A DNA stretch of 46,622 bases from an uncultured Flavihumibacter sp. (GCA_946482545.1 CAMLRX010000018.1:1-46622); one strand, 5' to 3'; positions 1 to 8,672 are shown, counted from the first letter of the stretch. Numbers and translations: made by a program. Notes: generated by a model not told the origin, from the letters alone.

Positions 1-152
1 CAGGCTTCCTCACTTTCTATCCTAAGGATTTTATCTATATCATGAAGGTCAACGTTCCAACGGGAAACCATCGGCAGTGTTTCCAATATCGGGGAAATGG
101 CTTCGACCTCAGTATTGTTGTGGATGTCGGTTTTAAAAACCAGAATCTCCAT
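1..152 (-). CDS. Small HMA-like protein, 3' end outside window
   Basis: An open frame starts with ATG at 152 and runs off the left edge, giving 50 residues that begin MEILVFKTDIHNNTEVEAIS. The pattern (short beta strand, helix around ILETLPMV, then WNVDLHD and a second strand) resembles the small ferredoxin-like, heavy-metal-associated-type proteins common in Bacteroidota. No CxxC metal site is visible in the part present. It starts 9 bases after the stop of the upstream membrane protein and so is probably the third gene of the sigma factor operon. The function is not known, and the fold assignment is an inference from pattern only. Confidence 0.6.
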   Translation of the reverse strand, partial: MEILVFKTDIHNNTEVEAISPILETLPMVSRWNVDLHDIDKILRIESEEA

Positions 153-161
153 AGGTTTGTA

Positions 162-542
162 TTAAGGTTGAATAGTGCTCGTATTTTCATCAGCATTCCG
201 CTCCCGGTTGTAGGAACCGCAGCGGTTGTACCATTTGCTTTTGAATTGTTCCCTTTGTTCCGGGCTCATCTGCTCCCATTTCTCGCGTAGATTATTTTTC
301 CAATGTTGCTTACCGCGTTTCCTTCCACCGCCGCCTTTCCCGCCGAATCCGCCAAAGAGTATTTTGCTGAGCACGAGAATGCCCATGGCCTGCCAGAAAC
401 TGATGGTCTTGACCCCGAGCACTTCGGGCAGAATATTGTTCCAAAGGCTCATGACCACCCAGGTGAACGCAAGGATGGCAAGGGGAATGAGTACCACCAT
501 CAGCGCGATCTTTTTAGCTATTTTGTTTTTTCTGTTCATCAT
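162..542 (-). CDS. Small membrane protein co-transcribed with ECF sigma factor
   Basis: A 126-residue protein with a basic N-terminus, a hydrophobic helix at about residues 10-35 and a second, weaker hydrophobic stretch at about 45-65. A Gly/Lys/Arg-rich linker (GGFGGKGGGGRKRGK) follows, then a charged amphipathic tail containing EQMSPEQREQFKSKW. The tail recalls the LTxEQ helices of Spy/CpxP-like proteins, but the similarity is too short to name a family. The start lies 7 bases downstream of the sigma factor stop. The position suggests a partner or membrane-bound modulator of the sigma factor, which is inference from context. A second ATG codon follows directly, so the start is uncertain by one residue. 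Confidence 0.7.
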   Translation of the reverse strand: MMNRKNKIAKKIALMVVLIPLAILAFTWVVMSLWNNILPEVLGVKTISFWQAMGILVLSKILFGGFGGKGGGGRKRGKQHWKNNLREKWEQMSPEQREQFKSKWYNRCGSYNRERNADENTSTIQP

Positions 543-549
543 TCTGATT

Positions 550-1095
550 TTACCGGTTCAGCATTTCATCCCGCAATTTGGCAAGTTTGCCGCGCAGGTG
601 CAATACCGCGTACCTTTTTCGTGAAATAAGGGTGTTTACAGTTTCACCCGTTTGTTCCGCCATTTTTTTAAAAGAGATGCCTTCCATTTCATGGAGCACG
701 AAAGCCTGCCGTTGTTCTTCGGGAAGCTCGGCGAGCGCGCGCTGAAATTCTTCCCAGAATACCGTTCTCAGAAAACTGGTTTCAGGGTTCTCCGGCCCTT
801 CGGAGAACAGCGCCGCCCATTCCTCATCGTCCATCAGGCGGGGACGTTGCTTCCTTTTGTTGTCGGTAATCTTGTTCCGGGCCACTGTAAACAGCCAGGC
901 GGTCACCTGTTCAATGGGCTGTGTGTTGCCCGTGAACTGGAAAAACACATCCTGTAAAATGTCTTCGGCATCCGCCTCCGTATCTACTCTTTTACGGATA
1001 AAACCCAGCAGGCGCCTGCTGTATGTGTTGATCACCCTGGTGATATTGTTTTGTCTGGTGGCCGTCACTGGTTCTATCGTAATTGAAGCATCCAT
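550..1095 (-). CDS. RNA polymerase sigma factor, ECF (sigma-70) family
   Basis: A protein of 181 residues. Sigma region 2 is seen at about residues 25-85 (RLLGFIRKRV, DAEDILQDVF, AWLFTVARNKITDNKRKQ). Sigma region 4 is at about 112-165 (LAELPEEQRQAFVLHEMEG, then the HTH part ISFKKMAEQTGETVNTLISR). There is no region 3, as expected for extracytoplasmic-function sigma factors, which recruit RNA polymerase to a small stress or transport regulon. A typical anti-sigma factor gene (FecR or zinc-binding type) is not adjacent; instead a small membrane protein follows after 7 bases. The sequence does not show whether this sigma factor serves the SusC/SusD pair 2.3 kb away. Confidence 0.93.
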   Translation of the reverse strand: MDASITIEPVTATRQNNITRVINTYSRRLLGFIRKRVDTEADAEDILQDVFFQFTGNTQPIEQVTAWLFTVARNKITDNKRKQRPRLMDDEEWAALFSEGPENPETSFLRTVFWEEFQRALAELPEEQRQAFVLHEMEGISFKKMAEQTGETVNTLISRKRYAVLHLRGKLAKLRDEMLNR

Positions 1096-1147
1096 GTTTG
1101 AAAGAGGTAGACGAACGATGCTTCCGGATATTTTAAAAAAGGAAAAT

Positions 1148-1816
1148 TTATTTTTTGTACGCCCGCACCATCTCCCTTTTTCCCCAGGGACCGGGTGGTT
1201 TCGTAACTGTGAAGCCCGCCGCCATCATAGCCCGCCGCACAATGCTCTTGGAGCAATAGGTAACCAGTGCACCACCTTTTTGCATCATGTTATAGAGGTG
1301 CGTAAAGATGGGTTCTTCCCAGAGATCAGGCTGCGCCGAAGGCGCAAAGGCATCATAATACACGAGGTCATACAGTTTGCCCCCGGTAAAGTTTTCCAGT
1401 TTGCTTTCATATTTGGTGAACGTAAAACCATTGTCCATTTCAATGGGCTGGTTCCAGGGCGTGTGGTGCATTTGGTGAAAGGCTTTCTCCAGTTCGGGCC
1501 GCTCTAACAAAGCCGGGTAGTTCAGGTGTTGCAGTTCTGCTTCATTCAACGGAAATGGCTCCAGGGTATCATACACAATCCTTCTTTCTTTCCCCTCATT
1601 CTCCAGGTAAGTCAGCAGCGCGTTCAATCCTGTTCCGAAGCCCATCTCCAGTATATTGAGCACGGGCTTGTTCATTTCCGGCTGACGCAGTCCCTCCTGC
1701 ATAAAAACGTGCATCGACTCGCCCAGTGCGCCATGACGGGAATGGTAGGTGATGTCCAGTTCTTCAATCCGGATGGTGGGAGAGCCGTCTTTGGTCAGGT
1801 GGATGGATCGTTTCAT
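1148..1816 (-). CDS. mnmD: tRNA 5-methylaminomethyl-2-thiouridine methyltransferase MnmD
   Basis: A 222-residue SAM-dependent methyltransferase of the stand-alone MnmD (DUF752) type. It carries the glycine-rich SAM motif LEMGFGTGLNAL at about residues 56-67, the family motif YDAFAPSAQPDLWEEPIF, and the C-terminal KPPGPWGKREM. The enzyme methylates the aminomethyl group of wobble uridine 34 in the last step of mnm5s2U formation. In gamma-proteobacteria it is fused to the MnmC1 oxidase; here there is no oxidase domain, which is usual outside that group. A perfect -7 element lies about 40 bases upstream and overlaps the divergent glycosylase promoter. Confidence 0.93.
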   Translation of the reverse strand: MKRSIHLTKDGSPTIRIEELDITYHSRHGALGESMHVFMQEGLRQPEMNKPVLNILEMGFGTGLNALLTYLENEGKERRIVYDTLEPFPLNEAELQHLNYPALLERPELEKAFHQMHHTPWNQPIEMDNGFTFTKYESKLENFTGGKLYDLVYYDAFAPSAQPDLWEEPIFTHLYNMMQKGGALVTYCSKSIVRRAMMAAGFTVTKPPGPWGKREMVRAYKK

Positions 1817-1843
1817 GCGCGTTGCCGGGTTTCTGTTTTTCCT

Positions 1844-1851
1844 TATCTTTC
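1844..1851 (+). promoter_or_regulatory. Probable -7 element of the glycosylase gene
   Basis: TATCTTTC matches the Bacteroidota -7 consensus TAnnTTTG at all fixed positions but the last. It lies 14 bases before the ATG at 1866. Judged by eye only. Confidence 0.4.
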
Positions 1852-1856
1852 AACCG

Positions 1857-1864
1857 CAAAAATA
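1857..1864 (-). promoter_or_regulatory. -7 element of mnmD
   Basis: On the minus strand this reads TATTTTTG, a perfect TAnnTTTG match about 40 bases before the mnmD start. It sits inside the 49-base divergent gap shared with the glycosylase gene, so the two promoters are nearly back to back. Confidence 0.5.
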
Positions 1865-1865
1865 A

Positions 1866-2465
1866 ATGGAATACATCACCCACCTTCATAAAGACAAAAA
1901 GCTGCGCACGATCATAAGTGCGGAGGCTCCGCTTGCGCCGGGGGAAAAGAAAAACCTCTGGCTTTACCTGTGCGCTTCCATTACCTCGCAGCAACTGTCT
2001 GTAAAGGTGGCCGCCGTCATCTGGAAACGTTTCCTGGATTTGTTTGAAGGAAAGGAACCCACGCCACAGCAGGTGCTGGCCGCAGCGCCTGAGCAACTCC
2101 GGGGAATAGGGTTGTCGAATGCGAAAGTGAAATATGTGCAGGCCGTGGCTGCGTTCGCCCTGGAACAGGGTTTGGAATGGAAGAAGTTATCGAAGATGGA
2201 AAATGAAGACGTAATCAATTATGTAACAACCATCAAAGGCGTGGGCCGCTGGACCGCGGAAATGATGCTGATGTTCGCCCTGGGAAGAGAAGATGTGTTC
2301 GCCGTGGATGATCTCGGTATTCAACATGCCATGTGTCGCCTCTACAAATTGGATGCGGCCGATAAAAAAAAGATGAAAACCGATATGCTGCGCATTGCTG
2401 CAAAATGGACTCCCTACAGAACTTATGCCTGTCTTCACCTCTGGTCCTGGAAGGATACGAAGTAA
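1866..2465 (+). CDS. DNA-3-methyladenine glycosylase, AlkA-like (HhH-GPD)
   Basis: A 199-residue protein of the HhH-GPD superfamily, which removes alkylated bases such as 3-methyladenine in base excision repair. It shows the DNA-binding start SITSQQLSVKVA (about residues 38-49), a first HhH element LRGIGLSNAKVKY (78-90), the second IKGVGRWTAEMML (123-135) and the catalytic loop DVFAVDDLGIQ, where D149 is the expected catalytic aspartate. No Fe-S cysteine cluster is present, as expected for the AlkA/MAG branch. The length fits the short bacterial forms that lack the N-terminal TATA-like domain of E. coli AlkA. The 3' end overlaps the convergent AraC-type gene by 31 bases. Confidence 0.9.
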   Translation: MEYITHLHKDKKLRTIISAEAPLAPGEKKNLWLYLCASITSQQLSVKVAAVIWKRFLDLFEGKEPTPQQVLAAAPEQLRGIGLSNAKVKYVQAVAAFALEQGLEWKKLSKMENEDVINYVTTIKGVGRWTAEMMLMFALGREDVFAVDDLGIQHAMCRLYKLDAADKKKMKTDMLRIAAKWTPYRTYACLHLWSWKDTK

Positions 2466-2839
2466 CGATAAGCCCCGGGCGTTATTTTTTTCCATTTCCG
2501 GAAACTCTTGCTGAAAGCGGCTGCATCGGAAAACCCGCATTCTAACGCAATCTCACTGATGCTGGCATTGCTCTGCTCCAGTAAGCGCATACTTTTTTCG
2601 ATCCTGCATTTCAACAGATACCGGTAGGGCGGACAGCCGAATATCTTTTTAAACATTCTCGTAAAATGAAAGGAGGAAACCGCTGAAATGCGCGCCAGTT
2701 CCTCCACCGACCAGGCAGCTTCCGGATGGCGCGTGATGCGCTGGCCCACCTCCGATACCCGGGCGTACACATTTGCTACTGCTTCCCGCTCTTCGCACAT
2801 AACCCATTGTTTACATGGAAATAAACGTATTGAACACAA
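2435..2839 (-). CDS. AraC-type HTH transcriptional regulator, DNA-binding domain only
   Basis: A 134-residue protein that is almost entirely the two-HTH AraC/XylS DNA-binding domain: AWSVEELARISAVSSFHFTRMFKKIFG, then SISEIALECGFSDAAAFSKSFRKW and the closing PGAYR. There is no room for a ligand domain. A later ATG (about 2800, MCEEREAV) is an alternative start. The gene is convergent with the glycosylase, sharing 31 bases, and divergent from susC with a 530-base gap. The pairing of an AraC protein with an alkylation glycosylase recalls AdaA/AlkA arrangements, but the Ada zinc and methyl-acceptor domain is missing. Its target genes cannot be read from the sequence. Confidence 0.85.
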   Translation of the reverse strand: MCSIRLFPCKQWVMCEEREAVANVYARVSEVGQRITRHPEAAWSVEELARISAVSSFHFTRMFKKIFGCPPYRYLLKCRIEKSMRLLEQSNASISEIALECGFSDAAAFSKSFRKWKKITPGAYRYFVSFQDQR

Positions 2840-3372
2840 ACTGCAGCAGGGATTGTGATAAGTGGCACGAACTAGATATGTATAGATTATGGTGCCCGGA
2901 ATACCATTTTATTTCTTTGCATCCGGAACCACGTTCATCCATACATCATAGTGTTTCCGTTTTAAAAAACTTATCCGGTAAGCGGGCAGAATAATGAGAT
3001 GTCTGTTGATTTTTATCTTATCGGGTAAATACATTCATCCTTATTTATGACCTTCTGAAATAGCTGGTTTACATGTGGCTTGATAATTTTTTTAGGTTGA
3101 AATGCGAATAAAACCCTTTGATGTAAGCTGTTTCAGCTTTAAATTCTTAAATTTCGATGCATTGAAAAACAGCTATCTCAAATAAGTTGCGTTGTAAGAT
3201 TATCTAGTATAACAGTTACAGACAATCGAAATTTTCATGATGTCATATTCATGAAGCCATTACAAGATCATGTTTTCATATTTTCTTATCTAGCCTTCCC
3301 TTATGGCGTCCATTCTTGTCCTGCATCACTTTCATACTACCGGTACATTGGTAGTCTAAAACTATCTTGTTT
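2840..3372. other. Long intergenic region upstream of susC
   Basis: No open frame here looks like a gene, and the composition is clearly AT-richer than the flanks. It contains two near-identical 11-mers, TTATCCGGTAA at 2971 and TTATCGGGTAA at 3018, 47 bases apart; a hairpin AAGCTG-TTT-CAGCTT at 3125-3139; a 7-bp inverted repeat at 3234-3255; and a 5-bp inverted repeat CTACC/GGTAG about 25 bases before the susC start. It presumably holds the promoters of the AraC-type gene and susC, but no perfect -7 element stands out. Confidence 0.6.
3234..3255. promoter_or_regulatory. Inverted repeat TTCATGA-N8-TCATGAA upstream of susC
   Basis: Perfect 7-base arms separated by 8 bases, with arm centres 15 bases apart, lying 118 bases before the susC ATG. 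This geometry fits a dimeric regulator site better than a terminator, because the arms are AT-rich and no T-tract follows. Confidence 0.35.
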
Positions 3373-6300
3373 ATGAAAAAACTTGTGATGCTGCTGCCCG
3401 GTATGCTGCTGGCTTTTTGCCAGTTGATGGCGCAGGGCAGGGTAATTACAGGAACGGTAACCGATGCCGCGCAGGGCACACCCTTAACGGGCGTTTCTGT
3501 ATTTACCAAAGACGCAAAATCCGGTACGCTTACTGATGATGCCGGTCGTTACACGCTCCGTGTCACGGACAACGATCGTGCACTGGTATTTACTTTTGTA
3601 GGTTATGCGCAACAGGAAGTAAAACTGGGCGCTGATAACGTATTGAATGTTGCCCTCGCCAGCGATGAGAGCAAATTACAGGAAGTTGTAGTGGTGGGGT
3701 ATGGTAAGCAGATACGAAGAGAGGTGACCGGTGCTTTGTCGAGGGTGAGTGGAAAAGATATTGAGAATGTACCCCTCGCTTCTTTCGACCAGATGCTGCA
3801 GGGGAAAGTGCCCGGATTGCAGGTGGTGTCCACCAGCGGACAGCCCGGTGCCGCAACGAATGTGCGTTTGAGGGGTATCGGTTCCATTTCAGCCGGAGCC
3901 GCTCCGCTGTATGTAGTGGATGGTATCCCGCTGGTGATCGGCGATAACTCAAGTTTAACCACTACAGCCAACTCTCTCGCCGGCATCAACCCAAATGATA
4001 TTGAAGACATTTCCGTACTCAAAGATGCCTCCGCCACTTCCATCTATGGCTCCCGCGCGGCCAACGGGGTAATCCTGATCACCACGAAAAAAGGACGCGC
4101 CGGGAAAACAAGAATCCGTATCGACGCGGAAACGGGTTTCAACAAACTCGCCCTCGCCGAAACAGCACGCCCGCTCACCACCATGGAATACTATGAACTG
4201 ACGCTGGAAGGCCTGGCCAACCGGTTCGGTGGGGAACCCCGCGATTACGTGCAGGATTTCCTGGATGTATGGGCCGCCGATACCACGAAGAATGTGAATT
4301 GGATCGACCTGATCTCCCAAACCGGAAAGCAGCAGCAATACAATATTTCACTCCAGGGTGGCAACGAGAACACACAGTTCTTCCTCTCCGGCGGCTTCTT
4401 CCGGCAGGATGGTGTGGTGATTAAATCGGGTTTTGAAAGGACTTCCCTCAATATGAACCTCACCACGAAAGCCGGTAAAAATATCACGATCGGGGCCGGT
4501 CTGAACATCACAAAATCGTTACAGCAAACACCTAATAATTCCGGTGGATTTTCCAACCCTGTAGCCGCGGCATTCTTCCTGTTGCCTTTCGCGCCGCCTT
4601 ATGATGATGAAGGCAAACCCAATATCGATCCTACCTACTACGGGGTTTCCTATAATCCGCTCGCTATCGCGGAATGGGATTACAACCGCTACAACAATTT
4701 AAAAGGCCTTTCTTCCATTTATGGAGAATGGAAAATACTGAACAACCTGAAATTCACTTCCCGCTACGGACTCGATTACCAGGATGTATTCGAGAAATTG
4801 TACTGGAACCCGCTCCATGGAGATGGTGTTTCCTATGAAGGATACGGTTTCAGCAATTCAAGAAGAATATGGAACTGGATCTGGAGCAATACACTCGATT
4901 ACAAAGTGCAGCCTTTTAAGTCTGCGAATATTGTATTCGACCTGAAAGCCGGTTATGAAGCGCAGGAACAACGCGATGATGTGCAGGAACTTTCCACGAA
5001 TACCTTCCCGCTTTCCGTGGAGCAAAAGCCTGAACTGGTATTGGGCGCGGCCCCGCAATCCGCTTCCACCTACTACGATGACTGGGCCATCCAATCCGTT
5101 TTCGGCAGCATGAACGTGAACCTCTTCGACCGCTTCAACCTCTATGGGTCCTACAGAAGGGATGGCTCTTCCCGCTTCGGCATCAATAAACGATATGGGA
5201 ACTTCTGGTCCGCAGGTGCCGCCTGGAACATCGACCGGGAAGCTTTCATGAACAATCTTCCATGGTTAAGTTCCCTTAAACTCCGCGGTTCTTATGGCGT
5301 GAATGGTAATGCAGACATCGGCAACTACGAATGGAAAGCGCTCTACAGTTATGGCGTGAACTATAACCTGCAAACCGGAACGGCGCCATCTGCTATCGGG
5401 AACTTTGACCTCACCTGGGAATTGAATAAACCATTGGATATCGGTATCGACCTGGGTGTGCTGAACGAACGCGTGACGCTTTCTGTTGACTGGTACAGGA
5501 GGGTGTCATCGGCCTTATTGCTTGATCTCCCACTTTCGCTTACTTCCGGATTTGCTACTACCAAAGCCAATGTTGGAAGAATGGAAAACAAAGGGATTGA
5601 AGTTGACCTGAATGTTTCGCCCGTGCGCAACAGGGTTGTTCGCTGGGATATCGGGCTGAATATGGCCAGCAATAAGAACAAGATACTGGAACTGTTACCG
5701 GGTCAGGACTCTTATGTGGATGGCTCTTTCATCCGCAAAGTAGGCGTGAACTTCCAAACCTGGTACACCCGCTTATACGCCGGTGTAGACCCGCAAACTG
5801 GGGATGCACGCTGGTACAAAGACGCCACCCGAAAGGAAACCACCACTGATTACGGTGAAGCAGAACGGGTAGAATACAATAGCGCACAGCCAAAAATGTT
5901 CGGGAGCTTCAACAACAGTGTTTCTTACAAAGGAATCAGTCTGATGGCGCAACTGAACTACCAGTTCGGGGGCTATATCCGCGACGGCTTCCAGGATTAT
6001 ACGAAAAGTGATGGCTTCGATCCTTTCGAAAACAGGCACAGCTCACAACTAAGAAGATGGCAGAAACCCGGCGACATTACGGATGTACCGAAGTACGTGT
6101 TCAATAACAGTTCACAATCGAACGCCTTCTCTTCAAGGTTCATTTACAAATCTGATTTCCTCCGCCTGAGAACCATCACACTCGCGTACGACCTTCCCGC
6201 AGAAGTGCTCTCCAGATTCAACATCGCTTCCGTGAAATTCTATGCACGTGCACTGAACCTGTTCACCAAGACCTACGACAAAAACCTCGACTTCGATCCC

Positions 6301-6384
6301 GATGCGGGCGGTATCAATGGTATCAACGACCTGAACATGTTCCCGCTCAAATCAATGACCGTAGGGATAAACATTGGACTATAA
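3373..6384 (+). CDS. SusC/RagA-family TonB-dependent outer-membrane transporter
   Basis: A 1003-residue outer-membrane importer. The order is signal peptide (1-21, cut after LMAQ), CarboxypepD_reg-like domain (about 24-98, with the TDDAGRY turn), TonB-box-like EVVVVGYG (104-111), plug domain with SusC hallmarks (LRGIGS, APLYVVDGIPL, LKDASATSIYGSRAANGVI), then a long 22-strand-type barrel ending in an aromatic-containing strand. With its SusD partner it takes up an oligomer that is hydrolysed elsewhere. I chose the ATG at 3373 over a TTG two codons earlier because MKKLVMLLPG is a normal signal peptide start. No glycan hydrolase or FecR/sigma pair is adjacent, so the substrate is unknown. Confidence 0.95.
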   Translation: MKKLVMLLPGMLLAFCQLMAQGRVITGTVTDAAQGTPLTGVSVFTKDAKSGTLTDDAGRYTLRVTDNDRALVFTFVGYAQQEVKLGADNVLNVALASDESKLQEVVVVGYGKQIRREVTGALSRVSGKDIENVPLASFDQMLQGKVPGLQVVSTSGQPGAATNVRLRGIGSISAGAAPLYVVDGIPLVIGDNSSLTTTANSLAGINPNDIEDISVLKDASATSIYGSRAANGVILITTKKGRAGKTRIRIDAETGFNKLALAETARPLTTMEYYELTLEGLANRFGGEPRDYVQDFLDVWAADTTKNVNWIDLISQTGKQQQYNISLQGGNENTQFFLSGGFFRQDGVVIKSGFERTSLNMNLTTKAGKNITIGAGLNITKSLQQTPNNSGGFSNPVAAAFFLLPFAPPYDDEGKPNIDPTYYGVSYNPLAIAEWDYNRYNNLKGLSSIYGEWKILNNLKFTSRYGLDYQDVFEKLYWNPLHGDGVSYEGYGFSNSRRIWNWIWSNTLDYKVQPFKSANIVFDLKAGYEAQEQRDDVQELSTNTFPLSVEQKPELVLGAAPQSASTYYDDWAIQSVFGSMNVNLFDRFNLYGSYRRDGSSRFGINKRYGNFWSAGAAWNIDREAFMNNLPWLSSLKLRGSYGVNGNADIGNYEWKALYSYGVNYNLQTGTAPSAIGNFDLTWELNKPLDIGIDLGVLNERVTLSVDWYRRVSSALLLDLPLSLTSGFATTKANVGRMENKGIEVDLNVSPVRNRVVRWDIGLNMASNKNKILELLPGQDSYVDGSFIRKVGVNFQTWYTRLYAGVDPQTGDARWYKDATRKETTTDYGEAERVEYNSAQPKMFGSFNNSVSYKGISLMAQLNYQFGGYIRDGFQDYTKSDGFDPFENRHSSQLRRWQKPGDITDVPKYVFNNSSQSNAFSSRFIYKSDFLRLRTITLAYDLPAEVLSRFNIASVKFYARALNLFTKTYDKNLDFDPDAGGINGINDLNMFPLKSMTVGINIGL

Positions 6385-6399
6385 TCAAAACTTATCATC

Positions 6400-7836
6400 A
6401 TGAAACTCCGTTCAATAATAGCCATCACCTCCCTCTCGCTGGGACTGTTCTCCTGCAGCAAGGACTTCCTGGACAGAGAGCCGCCGGCCAGCCGCGATTC
6501 CGATGGCGCCATCACCAACGAAACCACCATGCGCCAGGCCGTAAACGGTATGTACGCCAAATTGCGTGACCCCGATCTCTATGGAAGAACACTTCCGGTA
6601 TGGGGCGACCTGCGCGCCGATAATATTTTCGTACACCCCATCAATTCAGGACGGTACACGGAATACAACGACTATACATTCAACCGCGCCAATACCTATG
6701 CACAGGATACCTGGGCCGATCTCTACAACGCCATCCTCCGCGCCAACAACATCATCAACGCAGAAGTGGCCGCCTCCGATGGTATCAACCAATTGCGCGG
6801 TGAAGCTTACGCCGTTCGTGCACTGATGTATTTTGAATTGCTGCGCAACTACGCCACCCGGTATACGGACAATCCATCCGGCGATGGTGTACCGCTGATC
6901 CTCGAATACGATCCTTTCGCGAAGCCCGCACGCAGCTCCAAAGAACGGGTGTACAACCAGGTGATCGACGACCTCGAAATGGCGGCCTCTCTTATGGAAG
7001 ACGACAACGAGGACAATTCATACATGTCTGCCTGGGCCGCCAAAGGTTTGCTTGCACGTGTACACCTTTATATGGGCAATTACGGCGATGCCAAAACCAT
7101 CGCCGCAGATGTGGTGGCCAACAGCGGTTATACACTGGCTCCTGCCGCACAACTGGCCGGATACTGGGAAGAGCCCGCTCCATCGGGTGGGAAGCTCGAA
7201 ACACTTTTTGAAGTATCCATCGATGGCATCGACAACACCGGCTCCAATGGTATCGACAATATGTACGAGCAGGCCGGTTATGGCGACCTCGTTCCCACCA
7301 ACGGAAGCACAGGCATCACCGCCATGTATGATGTGACCGACGCCCGATACAACGCATGGATAAGGCTGGGCAGAAGGAACAACGCATCTAATAACCCATT
7401 GATCCCTATCGTGATCAAATACCCCAACAGGGGCAATACAGCGGATAAAGACAACATCAAAGTAATCAGGCTCGCCGAAGTAATGCTGATACTGGCAGAG
7501 TCCGCCGCACGCACTTCAGATCCCACCACGGCCAATACCGTGCTCACGGCCCTGCGGAAAACAAGACAACCATCGTTCGGAACCTATAACCTTACCGGCG
7601 ATGCGCTGATCCAGGAAGTGCTGAATGAAAAAAGAAGGGAACTCGCTTTTGAAGGTCATCGTTATTATGACCTGCAAAGGCTCGGCCTTGCCATCGCCAA
7701 CCGCGGTATCCCCGATGCGGAATACCCCGCCAATGTGGTGAACATCCCGAACAACAGTTTCAGAAGGATATTGCCGATCCCGCAAACAGAACTCGATAAC
7801 AATACGAACATCGCGCCCAATCCGGGTTACAACTAG
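6400..7836 (+). CDS. SusD/RagB-family outer-membrane lipoprotein
   Basis: A 478-residue substrate-binding lid for the SusC transporter encoded 15 bases upstream. A lipoprotein signal ends LGLFSC with C19 as lipidated residue, followed by the family start SKDFLDREPP. SusD features follow: TPR-like helices (LRGEAYAVRALMYFELLRNYA, SAWAAKGLLARVHLYMGNYGDA) and the C-terminal block EVLNEKRRELAFEGHRYYDLQRLG, ending in RRILPIPQTELDNN and NPGYN. Both proteins face the cell surface. The pair is probably one transcript. There is no gene after it that would explain the substrate; the next gene is a transposase relative about 80 bases downstream. Confidence 0.95.
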   Translation: MKLRSIIAITSLSLGLFSCSKDFLDREPPASRDSDGAITNETTMRQAVNGMYAKLRDPDLYGRTLPVWGDLRADNIFVHPINSGRYTEYNDYTFNRANTYAQDTWADLYNAILRANNIINAEVAASDGINQLRGEAYAVRALMYFELLRNYATRYTDNPSGDGVPLILEYDPFAKPARSSKERVYNQVIDDLEMAASLMEDDNEDNSYMSAWAAKGLLARVHLYMGNYGDAKTIAADVVANSGYTLAPAAQLAGYWEEPAPSGGKLETLFEVSIDGIDNTGSNGIDNMYEQAGYGDLVPTNGSTGITAMYDVTDARYNAWIRLGRRNNASNNPLIPIVIKYPNRGNTADKDNIKVIRLAEVMLILAESAARTSDPTTANTVLTALRKTRQPSFGTYNLTGDALIQEVLNEKRRELAFEGHRYYDLQRLGLAIANRGIPDAEYPANVVNIPNNSFRRILPIPQTELDNNTNIAPNPGYN

Positions 7837-7914
7837 TTGATGAACGGTAACAAGTGAGCAGGTTTTGACAATTGTTTTTCTCCATGAAAACGCAACTTTG
7901 TACAGGATCCCATT

Positions 7915-8598
7915 ATGGCGAAAACAATTTTTAAAGGCGCGCATCTTACGGATAGAAAACTGAAACAGTTGATGGAACTATTTTGTGAGGACCTTACCGC
8001 CACACAAATCGCCAACATAACCGGCGTAAGCAGGATCACGGTAAACAGTTATATCCGTAAGATGCGCCAGCTCATGACCTTCCAGGTGGAATTTGAAAAA
8101 GCGGGCGCCATGGCCTTTCAGACAGACCTGAAAGCCGAAACCATGCAACTGCTGACCCACGAACAGCAGCCCGATAAACAAGAACTGGCCGGCTACGCAC
8201 TGATGAAGATCGAAGGCCGTGTGTTCTCCGATCCGCTCTTCAACCTTTCACCCACTGTGCGCACATTGGTGAAACAGAAAAAATGGGAGGAACTAACGGA
8301 AATGGACGAACGTTTTATGAAAAGGTATTCTGGGCTCATCGCGCCCGATCTTTCAAAAATGGTCCGCTTCCAGGGAGAGATGGACATCGCCGACAGTTTC
8401 TGGGCTTTCACCCGGAGCCGCCTGGTGAAATTCAAGGGCATCAGCAAACAAACCGGGTACTACCACCTGAAAGAATCGGAATTCAGGTTCCTGTACCGCC
8501 AGCAGCCGCTGTTTCCCGTACTGATGAAACTCATCAGGCAACATACCGCAGGCAACAGGTTCCCGCTGTCCATTTTCTTCGGGAACGAAAAAATATAA
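7915..8598 (+). CDS. IS1595 (ISXO2-like) transposase-derived protein, altered catalytic residues
   Basis: A 227-residue protein. Residues 11-52 match the HTH of ISXO2-like transposases (LTDRKLKQLMELF, DLTATQIANITGVSRITVN). Residues 157-215 match their C-terminal block (DSFWAFTRSRLVKFKGIS, YYHLKESEFRFLYRQQ). The middle aligns collinearly by eye, but the expected DDE triad reads E61 (in VEFE, where VEID or VEVD is usual), D131 (in EMDERF) and D160 (in ADSFW, where IESFW is usual). Length is normal, so this is not a truncation. No terminal inverted repeats or target duplications were seen. A plausible promoter (TTG at 7872, CAACTTTG at 7893) lies upstream and a terminator downstream. It may be a domesticated DNA-binding protein; that role is inference. 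Confidence 0.75.
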   Translation: MAKTIFKGAHLTDRKLKQLMELFCEDLTATQIANITGVSRITVNSYIRKMRQLMTFQVEFEKAGAMAFQTDLKAETMQLLTHEQQPDKQELAGYALMKIEGRVFSDPLFNLSPTVRTLVKQKKWEELTEMDERFMKRYSGLIAPDLSKMVRFQGEMDIADSFWAFTRSRLVKFKGISKQTGYYHLKESEFRFLYRQQPLFPVLMKLIRQHTAGNRFPLSIFFGNEKI

Positions 8599-8672
8599 AG
8601 CCGTAAGAGAAGCACGGCAAAGAAGTTCTGCTGAATACAAGCGGCAGGATATTTACAAGTTTTCTCATGATC

